Of a stretch of DNA of 28,767 bases, positions 12,998 to 22,421 are shown piece by piece; position 1 is the first letter of the stretch; each line of letters starts with the position of its first letter. Below the pieces are notes generated by a model. The model saw only the letters and a program-made list of their open reading frames with translations, ran no database searches and was not told the origin of the DNA. A program made the position numbers and the translations under genes. This DNA is from Peptoniphilus sp. (GTDB lineage: Bacteria > Bacillota > Clostridia > Tissierellales > Peptoniphilaceae): the NCBI GenBank assembly GCA_029983555.1, contig JASBZH010000009.1, positions 1-28,767 of the forward strand, in the 5' to 3' direction.

Positions 12998-14830
12998 ATG
13001 AAGGTAATTGGAATTACAACGACAAGGGAAGTTTTTGTTGGATCAAAAGATAAAAATTTTAGAAATAATGAGTTTTTAATAGTAGAAGATCCAGTTCAAG
13101 GTGATATTATTGGCGGAGTTGTGGAATCAAAAACTTTTAATAGATTTATTCCACTTGAGATGGGTGGAGACTTTATCGACAGTTCTGTATTAACAAGTCT
13201 AAAAACTTTGGGTTATAATATCGATAAAGAGACAGTCTATGTAGCAAAAATAAGATTTTTTGAAGAACTTTTATATCCACCCCTCACAGGAATTGATGTA
13301 AGAACTCCAGAATTTAGCGAGATAAAAAACTTACTTATTGATACGGAACCTAATATGTCTTTAATACTTGGAACGATAAAAAACACAGATAATATTGCAA
13401 AAAATATGGATGATAAGTATAAAATTTTAATGCATATTTTGGACAACAATGAAATTAAAGAGCAAAATGAACTCCCATATTTATTTGATTATAGGTCTAT
13501 GCATCAATATCCTCATATCGGAGTTTTTGGCGGATCGGGAAGCGGAAAGTCATTTGGGCTTAGAGTTATTTTAGAGGAGTTAATGGAAAAAAATGTGCCT
13601 ACAATAGTTCTTGATCCTCACTATGAAATGGATTTCACATACAGATCTGATTTTGGAGATAAAGATTATATCGGAAAATTTAGCTGTCTAGAAATAGGTG
13701 TAGACACTGGAATTAAATTTCAGGATTTGGAAAAAAGAGATCTAAAAAACTTATTAAACGCAGTCTCTGAACTTACTGATTCCATGAGAAATGTAATTGA
13801 CATTATGATGAATAAGGGATCGAACTTAGACTCTTTTAAAAATAAACTTGAAATGCTTCTTGAAGGTCAAGAACTTGGATCGAGAGATAGAATTTTAGAA
13901 GAGATAAATGCAAATGTCGATATTACAGAGAAAAAAAGACTTGAGATGGTTCTTAAAATTTATGAAACTTATGATAAAACTTGCAACTCCATGAGTGTAA
14001 GGGGAGTTTTGTGGAGATTAAATAATCTCTATCATGAGGGAGTTTTTTCTCACAACATTGACATAATTCTTGAGCTTTTAAACAACAGAAAATTAGTCGT
14101 ATTACAAGGATCAACTAGGATTATAAATGTATTTTCAACATATCTTATTTCAAAGCTATACTATAAGAGAAAAGAATATAGAGATGACATTCACAGAAAT
14201 ATTGATAATTCAGATTATTTTCCACCTTTTGTAATAATTACAGATGAAGCTCATAACTTTGCTCCAAAAGGATACGACACGCCTTCAAAAAGTATTTTAA
14301 GAGAAATATCTCAAGAAGGAAGAAAGTATGGCGTATTTTTGATTTTGGCTACACAAAGGCCGACACTTTTAGATGAGACAATAACTGCACAGCTAAATAC
14401 TAAACTTATCTTTAGAACTGTAAGAGCATCTGATATTGATACAATAAAAGAAGAGACCGATTTATCTTTGGATGAAACTAAGAGACTTCCTTATCTAAGT
14501 TCTGGAGATGTATTTATATCTTCAGCTAAAAAGGGAAGGACATCTTTTGTGAGAATCAGAGCTGCAAATACAGTGTCTCCTCATACCGAAAATCCTTTTG
14601 ATGAACTAGAAGAAAAAGACGCAAAAAAATATTCTGATATGTATTTAGAAATAAAAGATTTCTTGCCAATTGGAATAACTGATATAAACAATCTATGTAT
14701 AAGTCTTAATAAAAAAACAAATATAAGTTATTCTTATGAAGAAATGAAGATAATTTTAGATGAGCTTGTTGATAGAGATTATATAGAGATGGAAGATGAT
14801 TTTCTTGGAAAGATGTACAAGGCAAAATAG
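12998..14830 (+). CDS. herA: HerA-like bidirectional DNA translocase ATPase
   Basis: HerA is a FtsK/HerA-superfamily hexameric ATPase that threads DNA and powers NurA resection. The 610-residue protein has an N-terminal HAS-barrel region (about 1-110), the Walker A motif GGSGSGKS (178-185), and a family motif VLDPHYEMDF (about 203-212). The Walker B IITDEAHNFAPKG follows near 411-423, then the arginine-finger region QEGRKYG and the sensor segment LATQRPTLLDETITAQLNTK. A helical insertion lies between the Walker motifs (about 235-330). The C-terminus adds a winged-helix-like segment. AGGAGGGAAA precedes ATG 12998. The adjacent NurA gene makes a NurA-HerA complex the most likely assignment. Sir2-HerA and DUF4297-HerA defence ATPases are relatives, but their partners are absent. 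Confidence 0.88.
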   Translation: MKVIGITTTREVFVGSKDKNFRNNEFLIVEDPVQGDIIGGVVESKTFNRFIPLEMGGDFIDSSVLTSLKTLGYNIDKETVYVAKIRFFEELLYPPLTGIDVRTPEFSEIKNLLIDTEPNMSLILGTIKNTDNIAKNMDDKYKILMHILDNNEIKEQNELPYLFDYRSMHQYPHIGVFGGSGSGKSFGLRVILEELMEKNVPTIVLDPHYEMDFTYRSDFGDKDYIGKFSCLEIGVDTGIKFQDLEKRDLKNLLNAVSELTDSMRNVIDIMMNKGSNLDSFKNKLEMLLEGQELGSRDRILEEINANVDITEKKRLEMVLKIYETYDKTCNSMSVRGVLWRLNNLYHEGVFSHNIDIILELLNNRKLVVLQGSTRIINVFSTYLISKLYYKRKEYRDDIHRNIDNSDYFPPFVIITDEAHNFAPKGYDTPSKSILREISQEGRKYGVFLILATQRPTLLDETITAQLNTKLIFRTVRASDIDTIKEETDLSLDETKRLPYLSSGDVFISSAKKGRTSFVRIRAANTVSPHTENPFDELEEKDAKKYSDMYLEIKDFLPIGITDINNLCISLNKKTNISYSYEEMKIILDELVDRDYIEMEDDFLGKMYKAK

Positions 14831-14839
14831 GAGGTTAAA

Positions 14840-16360
14840 ATGTATACTAGCACCAAAACTTGTTCACTAACGGGACTTAATGGGCATGAAGTTCAGGTAG
14901 AACTTGACATGTCAAATGGACTTCCAAAAGTTATTTTAATAGGACTCGCAGAGGGAGCCGTTCGCGAATCTATTGAAAGAGTTAGATCTGCAATTAAAAA
15001 TAGCGGATATTCATTTCCAAGAAAAAAGATTACAATTAACCTAGCTCCAGCTGATCTTAGAAAAGATGGAACTCAGTTAGATTTAGCAATTGCAATGGCA
15101 ATTTTAAGTCTAGATGAAGAACTAGATATTAGTGATAATCCTTTTATTTATTTGGGAGAATTATCTTTGGATGGAAAGGTAAATAAAATTGCTGGTGCTC
15201 TACCTATGGTAATCTCTATGAGAGAGAAGGGCTTTCGCAAATTTATTGTTCCTTATGAAAATAGAAAAGAATGCTCAATAATAAGTGATGTAGAAATTTA
15301 TCCTGTAAAAACTTTAGAAGAAGTAGTTGAGTTTTTGCAACAAAAAATAGAAATAGAAAGATCAGTTGGAGAATTTTTTAGAGAAAAAGTCGAATATGAA
15401 CTCGACTTTTCTGATATTAAGGGACAAGAAAATTTAAAAAGAGCAATGGAGATAGCGGCATGCTCTAAGTCGAATATTTTAATAATTGGATCGCCTGGTT
15501 CTGGAAAAACTATGGCTGCTAAGAGATTTCCAACAATTCTTCCGCCTCTTGATTTTGAAGAGGCTATAGAAGTGACAAAAATTTATTCAATATCAGGTCT
15601 ATTAGAAAACAATAGCCTTATAACTATTCCACCTTTTAGATCTCCTCATCACACTGCATCGGCGGTTTCTTTAATAGGAGGAGGAAGAATACCAAAACCT
15701 GGAGAAATATCACTCGCACACAATGGTATTTTATTTTTAGATGAATTGCCAGAATTTTCAAAATCAGTTTTGGAAGTATTGCGTCAACCTATGGAATCAA
15801 AAGAGATAAATATATCAAGGGCAAACGCAAATGTAAAGTATCCTGCGGACTTCCAGCTAATATGTGCTTTAAATCCATGTCCTTGTGGATATCACAATTC
15901 CAAGAATCATGAGTGCACATGCAGCCCTTATGAAATATCTAGATATCTATCTAAAATTTCTCATCCACTTTTAGATAGAATTGACTTACATCTAGAAGTT
16001 GATGAAGTCGATTATAAGGAGATTTCTTCGGATAGAAATGGTGAGAGTTCTTCTGATATTAGAAAGAGAGTTAAACTAGTTAGAGAAATCCAAAAAGACA
16101 GATTTAAGGACAAAACTTACAAATATAATTCAGAAATTCCTGAAAAGGATTTAAAAAAATTTTGTAAACTCGACGAAAAGTCCAAAAAGATTTTGGAATT
16201 TGCATTTAAAAAATACTCAATGTCCGCGAGAACTTACAATAAGATTTTGAAGACGGCAAGAACAGTTGCTGACTTAGATGGAAAAGAAAATATTTCTGAG
16301 GATCATATATTGGAAAGTATACAATATAGATCAGTAGACACTAAATTCTGGGGTGCTTGA
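14840..16360 (+). CDS. comM: YifB/ComM-family Mg-chelatase-like AAA+ ATPase
   Basis: ComM is a hexameric helicase that promotes branch migration when transforming DNA is integrated. The 506-residue protein has an N-terminal Lon-protease-like ChlI domain (about 1-165, with GLPKVILIGL, APADLRKDGTQLDLAIAM). The AAA+ core follows, with Walker A GSPGSGKT (about 217-224), Walker B LFLDELPEF (about 296-304) and the cysteine cluster NPCPCGYHNSKNHECTCSP. A C-terminal Mg_chelatase helical region ends the protein (SARTYNKILKTARTVADL). AGGAGG precedes ATG 14840. It shares one base with dprA and follows herA by 9 bases, so DNA-processing genes are grouped here. Confidence 0.95.
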   Translation: MYTSTKTCSLTGLNGHEVQVELDMSNGLPKVILIGLAEGAVRESIERVRSAIKNSGYSFPRKKITINLAPADLRKDGTQLDLAIAMAILSLDEELDISDNPFIYLGELSLDGKVNKIAGALPMVISMREKGFRKFIVPYENRKECSIISDVEIYPVKTLEEVVEFLQQKIEIERSVGEFFREKVEYELDFSDIKGQENLKRAMEIAACSKSNILIIGSPGSGKTMAAKRFPTILPPLDFEEAIEVTKIYSISGLLENNSLITIPPFRSPHHTASAVSLIGGGRIPKPGEISLAHNGILFLDELPEFSKSVLEVLRQPMESKEINISRANANVKYPADFQLICALNPCPCGYHNSKNHECTCSPYEISRYLSKISHPLLDRIDLHLEVDEVDYKEISSDRNGESSSDIRKRVKLVREIQKDRFKDKTYKYNSEIPEKDLKKFCKLDEKSKKILEFAFKKYSMSARTYNKILKTARTVADLDGKENISEDHILESIQYRSVDTKFWGA

Positions 16361-17445
16361 TGTTAAAGGGTAGAGATTTATTAATATTTTTAAGTTCGCT
16401 AAATTTTTCAAGTGAAAATGCTCTAAAAATATATAATTACCTTAGTGATAATGAAATTGATTTTAGTGAATTTAATTCTGTTGATTTTGTAAATGAGAAA
16501 ATTTTAACTAAAAGGTCTAATGATAAACTTCAAGAGATGCATTCTAAAGTTTATGAAGTGTTAGAAAATGTAAGAAAAGATACTTTAAATAAAGAAATAA
16601 ATATTCTTACAATTTTAGATGACAAATATCCGACTAGTCTAAGATATATTGAAGATCCCCCCTCTGTTTTGTACATAAAGGGAGATCTTAAATTAGAAAA
16701 TCCAATTGCTTTTGTTGGAGCTAGAAAACATACTATTTATGGTGAAAATGTCGTAAATAGAATTATTGATGATTTAAAAGGATATAATTTTACAATCGTA
16801 AGTGGTATGGCTTATGGAATAGATGCTCTTTCACATATGCGCGCGCTTAAAAATGATTTAAATACAGTTGCAGTTTTAGGAACTGGAGTTGACTATATTT
16901 ATCCCAAAAGAAATAGAAATTTATATCACGAAATTTTAGAAAAGGGAGGAGCTATAGTAAGTGAATTTTCACTTGGACATGGCCCAAACACCTATACTTT
17001 TCCTATGAGAAATAGAATAATCTCTGGACTATCTGATGCTGTGGTGGTTGTTGAGGCAAAAGATAAGAGCGGAAGTTTAATTACTGCAAGGCTTGCAGCT
17101 GAACAGGGAAAGGAGATACTTAGTGTTCCTGGAAATATTAATTCACTCTATTCTGTTGGGACTAATAAGTTGATACGCGATGGTGCATACCCTTTAATAG
17201 AAGCGCAAGATATTTTGGATTTGTATCCAAATGTTCAATTGAATTCATCAAATAAATCTGAAGTTAGTCTTGAAGCAGAAGAACTTGTTGTTTTTAATTT
17301 AATTAAAGATGGATTTACAAACCCAAATGATATTTCTAATAAATTAAATAAAGATATTGTTTATGTAAATAAAATTTTAACCATGCTTGAACTAAAAGAA
17401 GCTATTGAGCGTTTTTCTATGAATGAATTTAGAACTTTATTTTAA
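16360..17445 (+). CDS. dprA: DNA-processing protein DprA
   Basis: DprA binds incoming single-stranded DNA and loads RecA during natural transformation. The 361-residue protein has a SAM-like N-terminal region (about 1-70) and the Rossmann-fold DprA core. Visible in the core are FVGARKHTIYGE, GMAYGIDALSHMRAL, VAVLGTGVDYIYPKRNRNLY, SEFSLG, FPMRNRIISGLSDAVVVVEA and SGSLITARLAAEQGKE. A C-terminal winged-helix domain (about 300-361) follows. ATG 16360 shares one base with the comM stop; TTG 16357 is possible but less likely. It ends this long run, and topA follows with its own promoters. DprA is also found in species not known to be transformable. Confidence 0.97.
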   Translation: MLKGRDLLIFLSSLNFSSENALKIYNYLSDNEIDFSEFNSVDFVNEKILTKRSNDKLQEMHSKVYEVLENVRKDTLNKEINILTILDDKYPTSLRYIEDPPSVLYIKGDLKLENPIAFVGARKHTIYGENVVNRIIDDLKGYNFTIVSGMAYGIDALSHMRALKNDLNTVAVLGTGVDYIYPKRNRNLYHEILEKGGAIVSEFSLGHGPNTYTFPMRNRIISGLSDAVVVVEAKDKSGSLITARLAAEQGKEILSVPGNINSLYSVGTNKLIRDGAYPLIEAQDILDLYPNVQLNSSNKSEVSLEAEELVVFNLIKDGFTNPNDISNKLNKDIVYVNKILTMLELKEAIERFSMNEFRTLF

Positions 17446-17461
17446 AAAAATTATATTTAAT

Positions 17462-17490
17462 TTGACAGTTTAGAAAAACAATATTAGTAT
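17462..17490 (+). promoter_or_regulatory. Upstream promoter of topA
   Basis: TTGACA (17462-17467) and TAGTAT (17485-17490) are 17 bp apart. The -10 is imperfect, and TATACT at 17488-17493 is an alternative with a 20-bp spacer. Confidence 0.45.
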
Positions 17491-17554
17491 ACTCTTAAGG
17501 TTTATTAGAGAATTTCTTTTATAAGTTTTAAATTTATAGAAGGAATTTGTTTTA

Positions 17555-17563
17555 TGTTACAAT
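17555..17563 (+). promoter_or_regulatory. Extended -10 promoter of topA
   Basis: TGTTACAAT (17555-17563) is an extended -10 element about 55 bases before the topA start. The region between the two possible topA promoters holds no clear gene or hairpin. Confidence 0.45.
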
Positions 17564-17619
17564 TTAAGTAAATAAAAATAAGTTTATATATTATTTAAAA
17601 TAGATGGGAGAGTTTAAAT

Positions 17620-19695
17620 TTGGCGAAAAATCTTGTAATAGTAGAGTCTCCAACTAAAGCGAAGACAATAAAGAAGATGCTTGGCCGCAATTATAAAGTA
17701 ATTGCATCTGTTGGTCACGTTAGAGATTTGCCTAAATCAAAACTAGGTATAGATTTAGAAAATGACTTCGAACCTCAATATATGAATATATGGGGCAAGG
17801 GTAAATTAATAAACGAGATAAAAAAGGAAGCAAAAAAAGCAGATAATATAATTCTCGCAACCGACCCCGATAGAGAGGGAGAAGCAATTTCATGGCATCT
17901 ATCTCACATATTGGGTTTAGATACCGAGGACAAAAACAGAGTTACTTTTAATGAAATTACTAAGGATACAGTAAAAAGGGAGATTAAAAATCCGCGAACA
18001 ATCGACATGGACTTAGTAGATGCTCAGCAGGCAAGGCGCGAATTAGATAGATTGGCCGGATATAAAATTTCACCACTTCTTTGGAAAAAAGTAAAATCTG
18101 GACTTTCTGCTGGTAGAGTTCAATCTGTAGTTTTAAAACTAATCTGTGATAGAGAGGAAGAAATAAATAATTTTACTCCTGAAGAGTATTGGACAATACA
18201 GGCAGACCTTAGAAGTGGTAGAAAAAAAGTTCTTGTAGATTATTTTGGAACTAAAGAAAAAGGGAAAGTAAAAAAAGCTGAACTTAAAAATGAAAAAGAT
18301 GCAGATAATGTAATTAATTCGGTAGATAAAGATAATTTTCAAGTTGAATCAATAAAAAAAGGACAGAGATCAAAAAAATCTTCAAAACCGTACACAACTT
18401 CTACAATGCAACAGGATGCCTCTAGAAAAATCAATTTTCAAACAAGAAAGACAATGATGGTCGCACAGAGTTTGTATGAAGGGGTTGAGATTCCAGGAGA
18501 AGGTTCTGTCGGACTGATAACATATATGAGAACTGACTCAACTAGAATTTCTGATGAAGCTAAAAATGCTGGTTTAAAATATATTGAAGATAATTTTGGC
18601 AAAGAGTATGTAGGTTCTAAGAGGACAACTACAGAAAAATCTAAAGAAAAAATTCAAGATGCTCACGAATGTATTAGACCGACTGATGTATTTAAGACTC
18701 CTTATTCAATAAGCGATTCTTTATCTAAAGACCAATTTAAGTTATATTCATTAATCTGGAAGAGATTTGTCGCATCACTTATGTCAAATGCGATGTATGA
18801 GACAGTTTCTGCCGATATTAATTCTAACGATCAAATATTTAGAATTAATGGCTCTAAATTAAAATTTGAAGGATTTCTAAAAATTTATGAAGACGTCCTT
18901 GCTAAAGAAATAAAAAAAGCTTTGCCAGATTTAACTGAAGGACAAATTCTTAAATTTAAAGATATTTTAAAGGAACAACATTTTACTAATCCACCTGCAA
19001 GATATAATGAAGCATCTCTAATTAAAGAGCTAGAAGAACTTGGCATAGGAAGGCCCTCAACATATTCACCTACAATTTCTACTCTAAAAAGTAGATATTA
19101 TGTTGTGTTAGAAGACAGGAGATTTGTACCAACTGAACTTGGCAATACTGTAAATGAAATAATGAAGGAAAATTTTAAAGATTTAGTGGATGAAGACTTC
19201 ACAGCTCAAATGGAATATGAACTTGATGAGATTGCAGATGGAGAAAAATATTGGAAAGAATTAATCAGATCTTTTTACTCTGGACTAAAAAAAGATTTGG
19301 ATAAGGCTTATGAAAATATAGAAAAGGTTGAAATTGAAGATCCAGTTACAGATGTAATTTGTGAAAAATGTGGAAGAAACATGGTAATAAAAATGGGCCG
19401 TTACGGTAAATTTTTAGCCTGCCCAGGTTTTCCAGAATGTAGAAATACTAAACCCCTTGTTGAAAAAATTGGAGTAAAATGTCCAAAATGTGAAGACGGG
19501 GAGATTGTGGTTAAAAGAAGTAAAAAGGGAAGAGTCTTCTATGGATGTGACAATTATCCTAAGTGCGACTTTGTCTCTTGGAATAAGCCAATAGACGAAA
19601 AATGTCCAAAGTGTGGAAGTATTTTAACAGAGACTAAGTCCGGAAAGAAAACTGTAATTAAGTGTAGTAACAATACTTGTGATTATAGGAGATAA
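17620..19695 (+). CDS. topA: DNA topoisomerase I
   Basis: This type IA topoisomerase relaxes negative supercoils. The 691-residue protein opens with the TOPRIM motif NLVIVESPTKAKTIKKML and has the acidic DPDREGEAISWHL triad (about residues 84-96). The active-site tyrosine lies in GLITYMRTDSTRIS (about 297-310), and HECIRPTD and GIGRPSTYSPTI are further family signatures. Three C-terminal zinc-ribbon units follow (CEKCG...CPGFPEC, CPKCEDG...CDNYPKC, CPKCGS...CSNNTC). The start is TTG 17620, with GGGAGAG upstream and a family-typical N-terminus. The pilB gene starts six bases after the stop and takes its AGGAG from the topA tail, so topA probably heads a joint transcript with the pilus genes. 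Confidence 0.97.
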   Translation: MAKNLVIVESPTKAKTIKKMLGRNYKVIASVGHVRDLPKSKLGIDLENDFEPQYMNIWGKGKLINEIKKEAKKADNIILATDPDREGEAISWHLSHILGLDTEDKNRVTFNEITKDTVKREIKNPRTIDMDLVDAQQARRELDRLAGYKISPLLWKKVKSGLSAGRVQSVVLKLICDREEEINNFTPEEYWTIQADLRSGRKKVLVDYFGTKEKGKVKKAELKNEKDADNVINSVDKDNFQVESIKKGQRSKKSSKPYTTSTMQQDASRKINFQTRKTMMVAQSLYEGVEIPGEGSVGLITYMRTDSTRISDEAKNAGLKYIEDNFGKEYVGSKRTTTEKSKEKIQDAHECIRPTDVFKTPYSISDSLSKDQFKLYSLIWKRFVASLMSNAMYETVSADINSNDQIFRINGSKLKFEGFLKIYEDVLAKEIKKALPDLTEGQILKFKDILKEQHFTNPPARYNEASLIKELEELGIGRPSTYSPTISTLKSRYYVVLEDRRFVPTELGNTVNEIMKENFKDLVDEDFTAQMEYELDEIADGEKYWKELIRSFYSGLKKDLDKAYENIEKVEIEDPVTDVICEKCGRNMVIKMGRYGKFLACPGFPECRNTKPLVEKIGVKCPKCEDGEIVVKRSKKGRVFYGCDNYPKCDFVSWNKPIDEKCPKCGSILTETKSGKKTVIKCSNNTCDYRR

Positions 19696-19701
19696 AAGAA
19701 A

Positions 19702-21120
19702 ATGTCTAATATTTCTAAAGATTTAAAATCAAAAATAAATGAGACCTTTTGTAGGAAAAATAATATTGTCCCAGTGTTTGAAAATGAAAATTTGGTAATT
19801 TTTCAAACACTAAGTGACGATAAGATATTAAAATCTAATTTAGTAGAGATATTAGATAAGGATGTAAAATTCAATTTAAACACTAAGGAAGAAATTGATA
19901 AAAGAATTAGTGAATTATTTAGGTTTAATTTTGAAAATAGAAAAAAGCCTAAAGGAGAAAATTTTTTAGAAAGTGATGAAGACTCTCAAGCTGTGAGAGT
20001 CCTAAACTCCATTCTAGATCTATCTATATCTAAAAATGCAAGTGACATTCATTTGGAGCCACTTTTTGATGAAGTAGTAGTAAGAATTAGAATTGACGGC
20101 TCGTTAATAGAAATATATAAAATGGATAAATCTTTATATAATCAAATGTTGTCACGAATTAAAATACTCTCTTCTCTTGATATTTCTGAAAAGAGATTAC
20201 CTCAAGATGGAAGATTTAGTTATGTTTTTGAAAATGAGAAAATTGATATTAGAGTTGCCACATCTCCAACTGGAAACGGAGAAAAGGCTGTTCTTAGAAT
20301 TTTGGATATACAGAGAATTTCTTACACTCCTGAAGGTATTGGTCTTGACGGAGAAAATTTAGAAAAAGTACAGAACCTAATAAATCAACCTTCAGGTCTT
20401 ATTTTGTGTTGTGGACCTACATCTTCTGGAAAAACATCGACCCTTTATACAGTACTAAGAAGATTAAAAAATTCTGAAATCAATATAATGACAATTGAAG
20501 ATCCAATTGAATATAAAATTGAAGGTATAAATCAAATCGAAGTCAATCCTAATACTGGACTTGATTTTGAGAAGGGCCTTATGGCAATTTTAAGAATGGA
20601 TCCAGATAAAATAATGATTGGCGAGATAAGAAATAAAAATACTGCCAACATTGCGATTTCTTCTTCAATCACTGGTCACTTAGTACTTTCAACATTGCAC
20701 ACCGAGAGTTCTCCATCTTCGATAAGTAGACTTATAAATATGGGTGTTGAACCTTATCTTGTTTCTGCAGGATTAATAGGAGTTATATCTCAAAGATTGA
20801 TCAAAAAATTATGCCCTCATTGCAAGAGAAAAATAAAAAACAATTTGAATATAATTGATAGCGACTATGTATATGAGGCTGTGGGATGTTCACACTGTCA
20901 CAATGGTTATCTGGGAAGGACTGCTGTTTACGAAATAATGATTGTAGATAATGACATCAGAGATCTAATTGACAAAAAGGCTGGTACTTCTAAAATAAAA
21001 GAACTTGCAATTAAAAAGGGAATGAATACTCTTTCTTCTGAAATTATCAAGATGATTGAAAATGGTGAGACGACTACGGATGAATATTTTAAAAATATTC
21101 ATACTTTAGGTGGTTTTTAA
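19702..21120 (+). CDS. pilB: Type IV pilus/type II secretion assembly ATPase (PilB/GspE)
   Basis: This hexameric ATPase powers pilin assembly from the cytoplasmic face of the membrane. The 472-residue protein has a short N-terminal domain (about 1-85) and the GspE core. Visible in the core are NASDIHLEPLFDEVVVRIRIDG, Walker A GPTSSGKT (238-245), an Asp box around TIEDPIEYKIEGINQ, Walker B MIGEIRNKNTA (about 305-315) and the His box SSITGHLVLSTLHTES. The tetracysteine zinc motif (CPHC about 371-374, CSHC about 396-399) is typical of extension ATPases (PilB/GspE) and absent from PilT. No retraction ATPase is in the window. The gene is six bases from topA; a possible internal promoter follows it. 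Confidence 0.94.
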   Translation: MSNISKDLKSKINETFCRKNNIVPVFENENLVIFQTLSDDKILKSNLVEILDKDVKFNLNTKEEIDKRISELFRFNFENRKKPKGENFLESDEDSQAVRVLNSILDLSISKNASDIHLEPLFDEVVVRIRIDGSLIEIYKMDKSLYNQMLSRIKILSSLDISEKRLPQDGRFSYVFENEKIDIRVATSPTGNGEKAVLRILDIQRISYTPEGIGLDGENLEKVQNLINQPSGLILCCGPTSSGKTSTLYTVLRRLKNSEINIMTIEDPIEYKIEGINQIEVNPNTGLDFEKGLMAILRMDPDKIMIGEIRNKNTANIAISSSITGHLVLSTLHTESSPSSISRLINMGVEPYLVSAGLIGVISQRLIKKLCPHCKRKIKNNLNIIDSDYVYEAVGCSHCHNGYLGRTAVYEIMIVDNDIRDLIDKKAGTSKIKELAIKKGMNTLSSEIIKMIENGETTTDEYFKNIHTLGGF

Positions 21121-21178
21121 TTTTGTTATAAAATTGAGAAAACTTTTAGTTATTCTACAATTAATTTATTTTATAAAG

Positions 21179-21184
21179 TATAAT
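21179..21184 (+). promoter_or_regulatory. Possible -10 box upstream of pilC
   Basis: TATAAT at 21179-21184 lies in the 104-bp gap between pilB and pilC, about 40 bases before the pilC ATG. No good -35 box is seen 17 bp upstream, so it is only a candidate internal promoter for the pilus genes. No terminator is visible in the gap. Confidence 0.35.
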
Positions 21185-21224
21185 AATTATGTGATGTAAT
21201 CGTTTTTATAAAAGATGGTGAATT

Positions 21225-22394
21225 ATGTTTTATGAGTACAAAGCTATAAATGGCGATGAAATTTTAGAGGGCAGTATTGAGTCAAAGAATTTAGATGATG
21301 CAATAAAATCTTTAAAATCTAAGGGTTTAAAGCCAATTAAGGTTTCAGAAAATATAAGCTATACTAATGAAATAAAACTAAATAAAGGTTTTAAAAATAA
21401 TGAGTTGCAAATATTATTTAAAGAGCTTTATATGCTAATGAATTCAGGAATTAGTTTAGAAAAATCTTTTGATATTTTAGCGGATCAATTTTCAAATAAA
21501 AAATATAGCTCGTTAAGTAGAATCACTAGTGATTTGGAAAATGGACTTAGCTTGTGGGAAGCTATGGACAAGACAGGTAATTTTTCTAAGTTTGTCATAA
21601 GTCTAGTTTATGTAGGCGAGAGTACATCTCATTTACGTACAGTATTTAAAAATTTATCTGATTTTTATAAAAAGAATAAAGAAATAAAATATAAAATTAT
21701 AAATGCTCTTGCTTATCCTGTAATACTTTTAGTAACTACTTTTCTAATTGTAAATTTTTTAATAACCAACGTAATTCCTGGATTTAAAGATATTTTTGAA
21801 AGCGCGGGGACAAACCTTCCTTTAATGACAAGAATTATTTTAAATATTTCAGACTTTTTTAGTACTAATAAGTTATTCTTATTGGGAATTCTATTAATTA
21901 TTGTTTTATATATATTCTATTTACATAAAAATAAACCTAAAATATTTCACAGACTTTGGTTAAAAAATAATTTTTATAGGACAATTAAATGTCTTTATTT
22001 TTCATTTAACATGGATATATGCCTATCTTCTGGAATGACTATAGATAAGAGCCTTAGAATTATTTGTAATATGGAAGAGAATCTAGTATTTAAAGATAAG
22101 CTAAATTCAGTTATTTTAAATATAAAGTCTGGAAAATCTTTATGGGAAAGTCTTTTAGAAATAAATATTTTTCCTAAAATTTTTATCTCACTGATAAGAG
22201 TGGGAGAGGAGTCATCTAGTTTAAAAGATTCTTTTAGAACTTGTTTTGAGTTTTATAACGATACACTAGACAAAGAGACAAAAAGATTTTTAAATATATT
22301 GGGGCCGGTTTTGATTATTGTCATGTCTTTAATTGTTGGTTTTATAGTTTTGGCTATAGCACTTCCAATATTTGATATGGTAAATCAGTTTTAA
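21225..22394 (+). CDS. pilC: Type IV pilus/type II secretion inner-membrane platform protein (PilC/GspF)
   Basis: PilC/GspF is the membrane platform that couples the assembly ATPase to pilin. The 389-residue protein begins with the short N-terminal PilC region (FYEYKAINGDEILEGSIESK). It then has the usual two copies of the T2SSF helical domain, about residues 60-190 and 265-385. The duplicated motifs are LYMLMNSGISLEKSFDIL with VYVGESTSHL, and FSFNMDICLSSGMTIDKSLR with IRVGEESSSL. Three hydrophobic segments (about 160-185, 210-235 and 360-385) match the family. ATG 21225 follows GGTGA. It is somewhat shorter than most PilC proteins but intact. Confidence 0.94.
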   Translation: MFYEYKAINGDEILEGSIESKNLDDAIKSLKSKGLKPIKVSENISYTNEIKLNKGFKNNELQILFKELYMLMNSGISLEKSFDILADQFSNKKYSSLSRITSDLENGLSLWEAMDKTGNFSKFVISLVYVGESTSHLRTVFKNLSDFYKKNKEIKYKIINALAYPVILLVTTFLIVNFLITNVIPGFKDIFESAGTNLPLMTRIILNISDFFSTNKLFLLGILLIIVLYIFYLHKNKPKIFHRLWLKNNFYRTIKCLYFSFNMDICLSSGMTIDKSLRIICNMEENLVFKDKLNSVILNIKSGKSLWESLLEINIFPKIFISLIRVGEESSSLKDSFRTCFEFYNDTLDKETKRFLNILGPVLIIVMSLIVGFIVLAIALPIFDMVNQF

Positions 22395-22421
22395 ATATAA
22401 AAATATTTTAAAGGAGGAAGT

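Noticed and set aside
12998..14830. HerA as part of a Sir2-HerA or DUF4297-HerA anti-phage system
   Set aside because: The partner gene is a NurA-type nuclease. No Sir2 or DUF4297 gene is present, and the context is housekeeping.
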